Origin: JAHZKN01 sp965250205 | Lineage (GTDB): Bacteria; Pseudomonadota; Alphaproteobacteria; Rhizobiales; Hyphomicrobiaceae | Length of the DNA: 64,000 nt | Reading direction: 5' to 3' | Assembly: GCA_965250205.1 (NCBI GenBank) | Contig: CBDFNK010000022.1 | Coordinates: forward strand, 62,001 to 126,000 | Shown here: piece by piece, positions 1 through 7,520 of the stretch | How the letters are laid out: each line of letters opens with the position of its first letter | How positions within the stretch are numbered: the first letter of the stretch is position 1 | Program-made: the position numbers and the translations under genes | Notes under the pieces: generated by a model | What the model was told of the DNA's origin: nothing | Database searches by the model: none | What the model saw: the letters and a program-made list of their open reading frames with translations, nothing else

Positions 1-526
1 TATTGACCCTGGCCTTCGCCTGACCGGCTGGGGGCTTATTGAGTGCGATGGCCCGCGCTTGAGCTTTGTCGCTTGCGGTCACGTCAAATCGACGTCAGGT
101 GAGCCGTTGGCCTATCGGCTGCGCGAGCTGTTTGAAGGCCTGTCGAGCACCATTGCAGTATTTAGTCCCGGTGAGGCGGCGGTTGAAGAAACCTTTGTCA
201 ATGAAAACGCGAAAGCAACCCTGAAGCTTGGACAGGCGCGCGGGATGGCGATGTTGGCACCGGCTCTTGCCGGTTTGCAGGTTGCAGAGTATCCGCCAAA
301 TCTTGTCAAGAAGGCTGTTGTGGGTGCAGGCCATGCCGATAAGAAACAAGTGCAGGCCATGATCGGGTATCTGTTACCTAAAGCCAAATTTGAAATAGCA
401 GATGAAGCGGATGCGTTGGCCATTGCGATTTGCCATGCCCACTTTCGCCGCCAAAACGTCTTGCTGGCAGAGGCACAAAAGGCGCACCTTCAAAAGCCTT
501 ACTCACAAAAGGCTGGGGCCCGATGA
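1..526 (+). CDS. ruvC: RuvC Holliday-junction endonuclease (5' end cut by window)
   Basis: RuvC is the dimeric endonuclease that resolves Holliday junctions together with the RuvAB branch-migration motor. The reading frame is open from base 2 and begins with IDPGLRLTGWG, the conserved start of RuvC carrying the first catalytic Asp, so only a few N-terminal residues are missing. The second acidic site lies in VEETFVNENAKATLKLGQARG, and the C-terminal pair in DEADALAIAICHAH. About 174 residues are visible, which fits the family length. The stop overlaps the ruvA start (ATGA at 523-526), so the two genes are translationally coupled. The TTG at 59 is internal and is not the start. Confidence 0.96.
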   Translation, partial: IDPGLRLTGWGLIECDGPRLSFVACGHVKSTSGEPLAYRLRELFEGLSSTIAVFSPGEAAVEETFVNENAKATLKLGQARGMAMLAPALAGLQVAEYPPNLVKKAVVGAGHADKKQVQAMIGYLLPKAKFEIADEADALAIAICHAHFRRQNVLLAEAQKAHLQKPYSQKAGAR

Positions 527-1137
527 TAGGAAAGCTCAAAGGCCAAGTTGATGCGGTTGGCGAAACACACGCAATTATCGATGTCAACGGCGTCGGCTAT
601 GAAGTGCAGTTGTCAACACGGACGTTGCGCAATCTGACGCCCGGTGACAAGGTTGCGCTAACGATTGATACCCATGTGCGCGATGATGCCATTCGCTTGT
701 TTGGTTTTCAAAGCGAAGTTGAGCGCAGTTGGTTTCGCACCTTGCAAACCATTCAGGGCGTCGGTGCTAAAGTGGCGTTAGGTGTTCTAGGCATCCTGCC
801 GCCATCAGATCTTGGTCATGCCATCACGCTCGATAACTGGGCAGCGGTGGCGGAAACACCAGGCGTTGGAAAAAAACTGGCACAAAGAATTGTTGCCGAA
901 TTGAAGGATAAGGCACCAGACCTTCAAGGTGCGACGCTTGCAGGTGGTAGCGGGTCCAGCGATGGGCCATCGTCTGTTGCCTCCAATGCACAAGCCGAGG
1001 CGTTGTCGGCACTGTCAAATCTCGGCTACAATCCGGCGCAGGCTGCTACAGCGGTTGCCAAGGCGATTAAACTGCTTGGACGTGACGCTGAGACCTCAGC
1101 CCTCATTCGCCGTGGTTTGAAAGAATTGGCTGGCTAA
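523..1137 (+). CDS. ruvA: RuvA Holliday-junction DNA-binding subunit
   Basis: RuvA tetramers bind the four-way junction and load the RuvB hexamers. The protein has 204 residues, normal for the family. It starts MIGKLKGQVD with the OB-fold domain (about 1-63). Two helix-hairpin-helix motifs follow (IQGVGAKVALGVLG near 78-92 and TPGVGKKLAQRI near 113-125). After a Gly/Ser-rich linker comes the flexible C-terminal domain that contacts RuvB (SALSNLGYNPAQAATAV). The ATG at 523 overlaps the ruvC stop by four bases and fixes the start. A longer in-frame extension from 430 lies inside ruvC and is not used. A tandem repeat array begins two bases after the stop. Confidence 0.97.
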   Translation: MIGKLKGQVDAVGETHAIIDVNGVGYEVQLSTRTLRNLTPGDKVALTIDTHVRDDAIRLFGFQSEVERSWFRTLQTIQGVGAKVALGVLGILPPSDLGHAITLDNWAAVAETPGVGKKLAQRIVAELKDKAPDLQGATLAGGSGSSDGPSSVASNAQAEALSALSNLGYNPAQAATAVAKAIKLLGRDAETSALIRRGLKELAG

Positions 1138-1138
1138 T

Positions 1139-1607
1139 CAACACGAACTTTGGGATGTGTTGGGAAACATATCTCCAACACGAACTTGGGATGTGTTGGG
1201 AAACATATCTCCAACACGAACTTTAGGATGTGTTGGGAAACATATCTCCAACACGAACTTTAGGATGTGTTGGGAAACATATCTCCAACACGAACTTTGG
1301 GATGTGTTGGGAAACATATCTCCAACACGAACTTTGGGATGTGTTGGGAAACATATCTCCAACACGAACTTGGGATGTGTTGGGAAACATATCTCCAACA
1401 CGAACTTTAGGATGTGTTGGGAAACATATCTCCAACACGAACTTGGGATGTGTTGGGAAACATATCTCCAACACGAACTTGGGATGTGTTGGGAAACATA
1501 TCTCCAACACGAACTTTAGGATGTGTTGGGAAACATATCTCCAACACGAACTTGGGATGTGTTGGGAAACATATCTCCAACACGAACTTGGGATGTGTTG
1601 GGAAACA
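1139..1607 (+). repeat. Tandem array of 13 hairpin-forming 36/37-bp units
   Basis: Thirteen head-to-tail units of 36 or 37 bp (the last truncated) fill almost the whole gap between ruvA and the next gene. Each unit contains CCAACAC, an 11-12 nt loop, then GTGTTGG, giving a 7-bp stem. Each GTGTTGG can equally pair with the CCAACAC of the next unit across the spacer GAAACATATCT, so the array can fold in two mutually exclusive registers. Units differ only by one extra T (36 versus 37 bp) and a G/A change after it. There are no unique spacers, so this is not CRISPR. The unit has no stop codon in any of the six frames. Confidence 0.97.
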
Positions 1608-1621
1608 AAAAAGAGGCTTCC

Positions 1622-1882
1622 ATGCGCTCCCTGTTAAATTTCAAGGTTTGGCTTTTTTTCAGTCTGGTTTGGATTGGGGCCATGGCCTTTTGGTGTTTTC
1701 AGTCTTGGCCGCTATTGCCTCTGGATGTGAGCCATACTGACCCTGAAACGTTGGAAATTTTAGAACGGGGCAAGCGGCAGCATCTCATTTCTCACCTCAT
1801 CCCTGCATTGGCGGTGCCCGCCTTCGCGTATATTGCGGGCCGCATCCTGTGCCACTTCACGCGAGCCCAAAGCAAAGACTAA
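1622..1882 (+). CDS. Small membrane protein of the ruv locus
   Basis: An 86-residue protein starts at ATG 1622 behind a GAGG ribosome-binding site in AAAAGAGGCTTCC. It has two hydrophobic stretches: residues about 7-25 (WLFFSLVWIGAMAFWCF) and about 55-75 (LIPALAVPAFAYIAGRIL). A short polar segment containing DPETLEILERGKRQH lies between them. From memory, a similar short protein with a CFQSWP-type motif sits between ruvA and ruvB in other Rhizobiales, but its function is not known to me. The reading frame stays open upstream into the last three repeat units (to 1523), but the ribosome-binding site favours 1622. It probably sits in the inner membrane with both ends on the same side. Confidence 0.75.
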   Translation: MRSLLNFKVWLFFSLVWIGAMAFWCFQSWPLLPLDVSHTDPETLEILERGKRQHLISHLIPALAVPAFAYIAGRILCHFTRAQSKD

Positions 1883-2144
1883 TCAGGGTTCGCCACAACT
1901 TAGCTCACCATGACTAAAGTCTGTTGATCTGTTTCAATGTGAAACAAGTTTTTTTTGTGCGACCGCAATGCAAGGCGTGGAGAGACGATCTGCAGCCGGA
2001 TGAGCTCAAAATAACCTCAAATACATTGCTTTTTTGCTTGGGCATTAAGTGAGCATTTATGGGATTCATTTAGCATCCCGGTATGGTGGCGCGCTGGCCT
2101 TAGGCGCGCTCCAGTACTGTTTGCCCACCCAGGAGATATTGATA

Positions 2145-2516
2145 ATGGCGCTGAACCAGCGGCGAGACGTTGCACATGCTGATCAACAAACGGCTGAAAA
2201 GCCTGACAAAACCCACAAGCCTCGGTTTTCACACCGCAAACGTACTGCATCAGCAGGCATCATCTATTCCAATGCCATTAATGGCGCCGTGTACTGTGTC
2301 GTGCGCGATATGTCCGTTACTGGTGCCCGATTGCTTATCAAAGAGTCTAAGTTGGTGACAAAGAATAACGGCAAACTGGGTTTGCCTGAAGACTTCACGC
2401 TCAACATTCGTCTTGACCGCGTCGCCATCAATTGCCGTGTCGTGTGGCAAGAGGGTGATGAAGTCGGCGTTCGATTCACCTCAACGCCACGTGTTTTGAC
2501 CCGCACGTCGCGTTAA
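2145..2516 (+). CDS. PilZ-domain protein 1
   Basis: A 123-residue protein starts at ATG 2145 after the strong site AGGAG (2131-2135). The N-terminal 35 residues are polar and unstructured-looking. The rest is a single PilZ domain with the two c-di-GMP signature motifs: RFSHR (RxxxR) and DMSVTGA (D/NxSxxG). It ends in the typical strand VGVRF. Such short stand-alone PilZ proteins are usually cytoplasmic c-di-GMP receptors that act on a partner, but no partner can be named here. It is followed by a second PilZ gene in the same direction, about 320 bp away. An upstream in-frame extension from 2049 lacks a ribosome-binding site. Confidence 0.88.
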   Translation: MALNQRRDVAHADQQTAEKPDKTHKPRFSHRKRTASAGIIYSNAINGAVYCVVRDMSVTGARLLIKESKLVTKNNGKLGLPEDFTLNIRLDRVAINCRVVWQEGDEVGVRFTSTPRVLTRTSR

Positions 2517-2583
2517 GACACTCTGCCGTTTTTAGGCAGATTAAGTTGCTCTAACACGATTTTTTCACAGACGTCGCCTTGAA

Positions 2584-2631
2584 GGCATGTGGCCTTGCAG
2601 GCATGTGGCCTTGCAGGCATGTGGCCTTGCA
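2584..2631 (+). repeat. Three tandem 16-bp repeats
   Basis: Three perfect head-to-tail copies of GGCATGTGGCCTTGCA lie in the 322-bp gap between the two PilZ genes. The gap also holds a weak hairpin, TCTGCC/GGCAGA (2522-2540), just after the first PilZ stop. Nothing else is recognisable in the gap. Confidence 0.9.
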
Positions 2632-2838
2632 GCCTGAAATATAAAATTGCAAATCAATAGGTAAGTGTTTGTGAACGCTGACAACGTGTTTCGACCGTGT
2701 CAGCGCCCTTTTGCATGACCATTTCTATGGTTCACCGCAACATTAAGCTAAATTTGAAACGAATGATTCATTTCTGCGGACCAACAATGGCTGCATCCAC
2801 ATTCAGTTTGTGTTGAAACCAAAAAGGGAGGTTGCACA

Positions 2839-3192
2839 ATGTCACAAGGTCAAATCTCTGCGGCCAGTGGTGGGTCAACAAATACAGGTGCCGAGCGACG
2901 CTGGGCACATCGCAAGTCATGTGGTTATCGGGCGAATATCATTCGTCCAGGAAGTGGCACCGACATTTCGTGTTCAATTGTAAACATGTCAACAACAGGT
3001 GCCTGTATAAAATTTGATGACAGCCTATCCAACGCAGACAACAGCCCGCATTTGCCAGCCTACTTTACGCTGGCTACTTGCGTTGATCGTATGGAGATTG
3101 ATTGTACGGTTGTGTGGCGTAAAGGGCCTCAGATTGGGGTCCGCTTTTTGTCGTCGCCGCGTCAGAGTCCTGAGGCAGAAGACGATAGCTAG
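2839..3192 (+). CDS. PilZ-domain protein 2
   Basis: A 117-residue protein starts at ATG 2839 behind GGGAGG. After a 20-residue Ser/Gly-rich leader comes one PilZ domain with the c-di-GMP motifs RWAHR (RxxxR, about 22-26) and NMSTTGA (NxSxxG, about 50-56). It closes with IGVRF and a short acidic tail. It resembles PilZ protein 1 over the whole domain, so the two look like an old tandem duplication. It is probably a cytoplasmic c-di-GMP sensor. The TAG stop is the first part of a dispersed palindromic element (TAGAGC), so the element lies directly against the end of the gene. Confidence 0.88.
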   Translation: MSQGQISAASGGSTNTGAERRWAHRKSCGYRANIIRPGSGTDISCSIVNMSTTGACIKFDDSLSNADNSPHLPAYFTLATCVDRMEIDCTVVWRKGPQIGVRFLSSPRQSPEAEDDS

Positions 3193-3337
3193 AGCGTCGC
3201 GCCTTTTGTTGTACGCAGTAAAGCTATTTGCGCAACGCTCTATCTCATGGCTCTTAATTCCATGACTCTATCCCATGACTGGCGAGCAACTTAATCTGCT
3301 CAAAGTCGCGTTTCCAACTTTTCTCAGGTTGATCTAG
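3189..3337 (+). repeat. CTAG-bounded dispersed element, copy A
   Basis: This 149-bp element has CTAG at both ends. The left module is TAGAGCG...CGCTCTA. A spacer follows, then the right module running to TTTTCTCAGGTTGATCTAG. It closely matches the copies at 52615-52759 (same orientation) and at 4674, 6628, 11207 and 12131 (opposite orientation). Its first TAG is the stop codon of the PilZ gene. Confidence 0.9.
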
Positions 3338-3443
3338 CGGTTCAGGCTTTGTAGTGCGGTTGGTGACCTAAACGCGCAAGTATTAGCTGCATTGTAACGT
3401 CGGCTGGCTTGACGGTTGGCGCAAATAAGCCCACCACAAATGC

Positions 3444-4535
3444 ATGACGGACCGCTTGCTTTCTGCTGCGGCGGGGGAACGTGAAGTCCTTGAGGCTTCT
3501 ATTCGCCCGCAAACGCTTGATGACTTCATTGGGCAGGAGCAGGCGTGCGCAAATTTGCGGGTCTTTATTGAGGCGGCAAAAACCCGTGCAGACGCGTTGG
3601 ACCACGTGCTCTTGGTCGGCCCGCCCGGCCTTGGCAAAACGACGATGGCGCAGATTGTGGCCAAGGAACTGGGCGTTGGGTTTCGCGCAACGTCCGGGCC
3701 GGTGATTTCCAAAGCTGGCGATTTGGCAGCCCTCTTGACCAATCTCGAAGAACGCGATGTTTTGTTCATTGATGAGATTCATCGTCTCAGTCCGGCCGTT
3801 GAGGAAATTCTTTATCCTGCGATGGAAGATTTCCAACTCGACCTGATTATTGGTGAAGGCCCGGCGGCGCGCTCGGTCCGCATTGACCTTTCCAAGTTCA
3901 CGCTGATTGGGGCTACGACGCGGTCTGGGCTTTTAACAACACCGCTTCGTGATCGTTTCGGCATACCTATCAGGCTTAACTTTTATTCGGTTGAACACCT
4001 CGAAAAAGTGGTGACGCGCGCCGCGCGTGTGCTTGGTACAGCGATGGAGCCGGAAGGTGCGCGCGAGATTGCGCGGCGTGCGCGTGGCACACCCCGCATT
4101 GCGGGCCGACTTTTACGTCGCGTGCGCGACTTCGCTATCGTTGCTAAGGCCGATAAGATCGATGTTGAGTTCGCGGACTCAGCCTTGCGCGCACTTGAAG
4201 TGGATAGCGAAGGTCTCGATATGCTTGATCATCGCTATTTGGGCTGTATTGCCAATAACTACGAAGGCGGGCCCGTTGGAATTGAGACGATGGCCGCCGC
4301 GCTCTCTGAGCCGCGCGATGCCTTGGAAGAAATCGTCGAGCCCTACCTCCTTCAGCAGGGTTTTATTGCCCGTACGCCGCGCGGACGCGTCCTGACACTC
4401 AAGGCATACCGTCATTTAGGATTGCCTGGACCGGCGCGCACTGCAACGCCAGAGCTTTCGTTGTTCGAGTCTGACACGGAAAGTGATGGCTCAGACGACA
4501 CGAATGGAAATGACGAAAATCACGGTCTTGGCTAG
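3444..4535 (+). CDS. ruvB: RuvB Holliday-junction branch-migration ATPase
   Basis: RuvB is the hexameric AAA+ motor that drives branch migration on RuvA-bound junctions. The protein has 363 residues. Walker A is GPPGLGKT at residues 59-66, Walker B is FIDEIHRL near 112-119, and sensor 1 is GATTRSG. The arginine finger region TPLRDRFG and the C-terminal winged helix (YEGGPVGIETMAAAL ... FIARTPRGR) are all present. The last 20 or so residues form an acidic Ser/Asp-rich tail that is longer than usual. The gene lies 2.3 kb from ruvA instead of adjacent to it. No strong ribosome-binding site is visible before ATG 3444, but homology to RuvB N-termini supports this start. Confidence 0.97.
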   Translation: MTDRLLSAAAGEREVLEASIRPQTLDDFIGQEQACANLRVFIEAAKTRADALDHVLLVGPPGLGKTTMAQIVAKELGVGFRATSGPVISKAGDLAALLTNLEERDVLFIDEIHRLSPAVEEILYPAMEDFQLDLIIGEGPAARSVRIDLSKFTLIGATTRSGLLTTPLRDRFGIPIRLNFYSVEHLEKVVTRAARVLGTAMEPEGAREIARRARGTPRIAGRLLRRVRDFAIVAKADKIDVEFADSALRALEVDSEGLDMLDHRYLGCIANNYEGGPVGIETMAAALSEPRDALEEIVEPYLLQQGFIARTPRGRVLTLKAYRHLGLPGPARTATPELSLFESDTESDGSDDTNGNDENHGLG

Positions 4536-4673
4536 GCCGGATGGGCGGGGTTTAGTTCAATCGTGTGCACTGCGTTTGATGGCACAACGCAACGTCATTT
4601 TGCTGACACCTCCTGGCGCAATCTAGAGACAATCGACATCAAACAAGAAATCCATCTTCCCCTTTAGCCCCCG

Positions 4674-4793
4674 TTAGATCAACCTGCGAAACGTTGAAAT
4701 CGCGACATTGAGCAGATAAGTTGATCGCCAGTCTTGAGATAGAGTCTTGAGCAAATAGCTTCACTGCGTACAACAAAAGGCGCGACGCTGTAG
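4674..4793 (-). repeat. CTAG-type dispersed element, copy B
   Basis: This copy is inverted relative to copy A. It reads on the + strand from TTAGATCAACCTGCGAAACG through GAGCAGATAAGTTGATC to GCGACGCTGTAG. It occupies most of the 310-bp gap between ruvB and the phosphoesterase gene. The first part of the gap (4536-4673) shows no gene. Confidence 0.88.
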
Positions 4794-4846
4794 AGCTTTG
4801 TTTGGGCAGCGTCAGAGTGATCAGCAAAAAAAAAGGAACATCGTGC

Positions 4847-5782
4847 GTGCTCACCAGACGCCAAATTCTAAAAGGTCTTATTGCCGCCTCCACAGTGGGG
4901 GCAGCCTTTGGCGGTTATGCACTTGCAGAGCCGTTTCGGCTTAACGTCACGCGCTATCGCGTGACACCTAACGGTTGGCCGCAAGGGTTAAAACTCAAAT
5001 TGGCCGTGATTGCCGATCTACATGCCTGCAATCCGTGGATGAATGGTGAGCGTATTGCGCAAATTGTAAGACGTACCAATGCGCTGTCGCCTGATGCGAT
5101 CCTGCTGTTGGGTGACTACGTTGCTGGCTATCGTTTGAGCCGCTTGGGCCGCAAACTTGCACCCCAGGACTGGGCCAAGCCGTTAAGCGCGTTATCGGCG
5201 CCTCTTGGTGTCCATGGCGTTTTAGGTAATCATGATTGGTGGGATGACCATGCCGTGCAGGACACCCGCAAAGGCCCGCCGCGCGTGCAACGTGTTTTGG
5301 AAGATGCTGGGATCAACATGCTGGAGAACGACGCCGTACGTCTTGAAAAGGACGGTCATGGTGTTTGGATTGCAGGCCTTGGTGACCAATGGGCGTTCTG
5401 GCCAAGAGATCGCCGTTGGCGCGGGCGTCACGAAATCCCCTATGAGGGGATTGATGATGTGGCCGCGATGCTGGCCAAAGTGGTGACCAATGAGCCCGTC
5501 ATTACAATGGCGCACGAACCGGATGCGTTTGCTACCATGCCGGATCGCGTGGCCTTAACCCTTTCAGGTCATACCCACGGTGGGCAGGTACGTGTGTTTG
5601 GTTTTGCGCCGATTGTCCCATCGCGCTTCGGGCGCCGCTACACCTACGGTCACATCATCGAAGACAAACGCCATTTGATTGTGTCAGGCGGTCTTGGCTG
5701 TAGTGGCCTGCCAGTTCGATTTGGATCACCACCGGAAATTGTTGTTGTTGAATTAGGTCACGAAGAAGGACGTTCTGCATGA
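4847..5782 (+). CDS. Exported metallophosphoesterase with Tat-like signal (YaeI-like)
   Basis: A calcineurin-type metallophosphoesterase of 311 residues. All metal-binding blocks are visible: IADLHACN (DxH), LLGDYVAG, LGNHDWWDD (GNHD), MAHEPDAF and LSGHTHGGQV. The N-terminus TRRQILKGLIAAS followed by an Ala/Gly-rich stretch resembles a twin-arginine signal, so a periplasmic or membrane-attached location is likely. GTG 4847 is chosen because AAAGGA lies about ten bases upstream; a TTG at 4802 would add 15 residues. The stop overlaps the ybgC start (ATGA), so both are cotranslated at the head of the tol-pal cluster. The substrate is unknown; relatives hydrolyse phosphodiesters or lipid intermediates such as UDP-diacylglucosamine. 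Confidence 0.88.
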   Translation: MLTRRQILKGLIAASTVGAAFGGYALAEPFRLNVTRYRVTPNGWPQGLKLKLAVIADLHACNPWMNGERIAQIVRRTNALSPDAILLLGDYVAGYRLSRLGRKLAPQDWAKPLSALSAPLGVHGVLGNHDWWDDHAVQDTRKGPPRVQRVLEDAGINMLENDAVRLEKDGHGVWIAGLGDQWAFWPRDRRWRGRHEIPYEGIDDVAAMLAKVVTNEPVITMAHEPDAFATMPDRVALTLSGHTHGGQVRVFGFAPIVPSRFGRRYTYGHIIEDKRHLIVSGGLGCSGLPVRFGSPPEIVVVELGHEEGRSA

Positions 5783-6306
5783 CGGGTGATGATGTGAAGG
5801 CAACCAGCGCGGCACCGGCATGGCCTGACCTTGCCGGTCGCCTCGGCAAAGATGGTAGGGGCCAAGACGGTGAGGGAAACGATGGTGCGGGGCACCTCCA
5901 CATTTTGCCAATCCGTGTCTACTTTGAAGATACCGATGCCGGTGGTGTCGCCTATCATGCGTCCTTCGTGCGTTGGTGCGAGCGTGGTCGCACCGATCTT
6001 TTGCGCCTGTTGGGCACAGATGCCCGCCGCATGATTGATGGCTCGGACACTCAGGTGCCGGCCGCATTTGTTGTCAGGCGGATGACGTTTGATTTTAAAC
6101 GTCCCGCCAAAATGGATGATGTCTTGGAAGTGGAAACCCGTGTTGGTGAATTGGGTGCGGCAAGCGTCACCTTGCACCAAAGTGTTGTGCGCGCGGGCCA
6201 CGTGCTGTGTGAGGCAGATATTCTGGTGGTTTTAGTGTCGATGGCTGGAAAGCCGCTGCGCATCAATGACCGGGTGCGGGCTGAGTTTTTAGGCACCGCC
6301 AAGTAG
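5779..6306 (+). CDS. ybgC: YbgC-type acyl-CoA thioesterase
   Basis: A hotdog-fold thioesterase of 175 residues. The signature RVYFEDTDAGGVAYHASFVRW-type block near residues 46-66 contains the catalytic Asp. It is followed by the ERGRTDLLR helix and the strand FVVRRMTFDFKRPAKMDD. YbgC proteins hydrolyse acyl-CoA or acyl-ACP and are encoded at the head of tol-pal operons across Proteobacteria, as here. The first 40 or so residues form a Gly/Asp-rich extension absent from the typical 130-140-residue enzymes. The start overlaps the upstream phosphoesterase stop by four bases, which supports the full-length reading. The cytoplasmic face of the inner membrane is the expected site. Confidence 0.93.
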   Translation: MTGDDVKATSAAPAWPDLAGRLGKDGRGQDGEGNDGAGHLHILPIRVYFEDTDAGGVAYHASFVRWCERGRTDLLRLLGTDARRMIDGSDTQVPAAFVVRRMTFDFKRPAKMDDVLEVETRVGELGAASVTLHQSVVRAGHVLCEADILVVLVSMAGKPLRINDRVRAEFLGTAK

Positions 6307-6627
6307 CCGGAAGTCCGAGCCTACCCACCTGCCAAAGCGCCGCATTGCGATAGTGCCTCTCCACTGAGCCCCGCGGAGCCCTTGTTTTGTCATATTGGCT
6401 CGCATCTATGGGTTAATCCATGGAGTTTACCTGGCTGATCGATCTGGGCGCCCGCCCCGCTATCGCTTGGCTTGCGTCTTGTTGCCAACACGTTTATGCG
6501 CACAAAACATCTCAGCGGATGACAAAGCAGGCTGGAGCCTGGATTGTAGACTGTATCTTGTGGCCCTGGATCATCGTGCCTGAAGTCGAACCTGCAACGC
6601 GGGTACGATAAATGGCACAAAGTTGCT

Positions 6628-6745
6628 GTAGATCAACCTGCGAAAAGTTGGGTTTGACTTTGAGCAGATAAGTTGATCTCCAGTCATGAGATACAGCGTT
6701 GAGCAAATAGCTTCAGTGTGTACAAGAAAAGGCTCGACGCTCTAG
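6628..6745 (-). repeat. CTAG-type dispersed element, copy C
   Basis: This copy is inverted relative to copy A, starting GTAGATCAACCTGCGAAAAG and ending CGACGCTCTAG, just upstream of tolQ. The rest of the 460-bp ybgC-tolQ gap (6307-6627) shows no supported gene. A 63-codon frame at 6420-6611 has no ribosome-binding site. Confidence 0.9.
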
Positions 6746-6767
6746 TGGGCGATTGTTTTGACACTTG

Positions 6768-7499
6768 ATGGACTGGCTTCACATGGACCCAAAAGACCTC
6801 ACGGCAACCAATATTGCACCAGCAAGTCCCGGCGTTTCGTTCGTCGAGTTGTTTTTGGCAGCTTCGCCCGTGGTGCAGATCGTCATGTTCGGGTTGCTGC
6901 TGGCTTCGATATGGTCCTGGGCGATTATCATTGAAAAGATTTTTGCTTTCCGCCGCGCCCGCCTTGAAGCGGATCGTTTTGAACAGATGTTCTGGTCAGG
7001 TCAGTCTTTGGATGAACTCTATAACTCACTGGCGCGCAGTCCAACGATTGCCGTTGCGGCATTGTTCGTAGCTGCGATGCGTGAATGGAAGCGTTCCGTT
7101 GAAGGCGACATTCGTGCCCTTGGTGGCATTCAATTGCGTGTCGAAAAGGTGATGGACGTTACCATCTCGCGCGAGATGGAGCGGCTCGACCGCCGCTTGT
7201 TGTTTCTTGCAACAGTGGGTTCGACGGCACCCTTTGTCGGGTTGTTTGGCACGGTTTGGGGCATCATGACCAGCTTTCAAGCTATCGCGGTTTCCAAGAA
7301 TACTAATCTTGCGGTGGTGGCACCGGGTATTGCTGAAGCACTGTTTGCAACCGCACTCGGGCTCATGGCGGCGATACCGGCTGTTGTATTCTACAATAAA
7401 TTCAGTGCGGACTCGGCGCTGATTTCGCAGCGCCTGGAGGCATTTGCGGATGAATTTGCAGCCATTGTTTCACGCCAAATCGATGCCCGCGGGCAATAG
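6768..7499 (+). CDS. tolQ: TolQ inner-membrane proton-channel subunit
   Basis: TolQ forms the pentameric ring around TolR and converts proton-motive force into TolA movement during outer-membrane constriction. The protein has 243 residues, in the family range. It has three membrane segments: about 32-52 (VVQIVMFGLLLASIWSWAII), then a pair near 145-165 (STAPFVGLFGTVWGIM) and 185-205 (GIAEALFATALGLMAAIPA). The last two carry the conserved TolQ/ExbB/MotA motifs. ATG 6768 follows a TTG at 6765, and ATG 6783 is also possible; no clear ribosome-binding site separates them. Its assignment as TolQ and not ExbB rests on tolR-tolA-tolB-pal downstream. Confidence 0.95.
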   Translation: MDWLHMDPKDLTATNIAPASPGVSFVELFLAASPVVQIVMFGLLLASIWSWAIIIEKIFAFRRARLEADRFEQMFWSGQSLDELYNSLARSPTIAVAALFVAAMREWKRSVEGDIRALGGIQLRVEKVMDVTISREMERLDRRLLFLATVGSTAPFVGLFGTVWGIMTSFQAIAVSKNTNLAVVAPGIAEALFATALGLMAAIPAVVFYNKFSADSALISQRLEAFADEFAAIVSRQIDARGQ

Positions 7500-7520
7500 T
7501 GGCAAAACGGATAGGTCCCA

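Noticed and set aside
1139..1607. Possible CRISPR array
   Set aside because: The units are contiguous and nearly identical with no unique spacers, and no cas genes are present.
1157..1740. Several repeat-encoded open frames on both strands with GNISPTRT-type peptides
   Set aside because: They arise because the repeat unit lacks stops in all frames. 37-bp units shift the phase, and no ribosome-binding site precedes them. Kept only as a finding about the array.
6420..6611. 63-codon frame between ybgC and tolQ
   Set aside because: No ribosome-binding site, no signal peptide or family resemblance.
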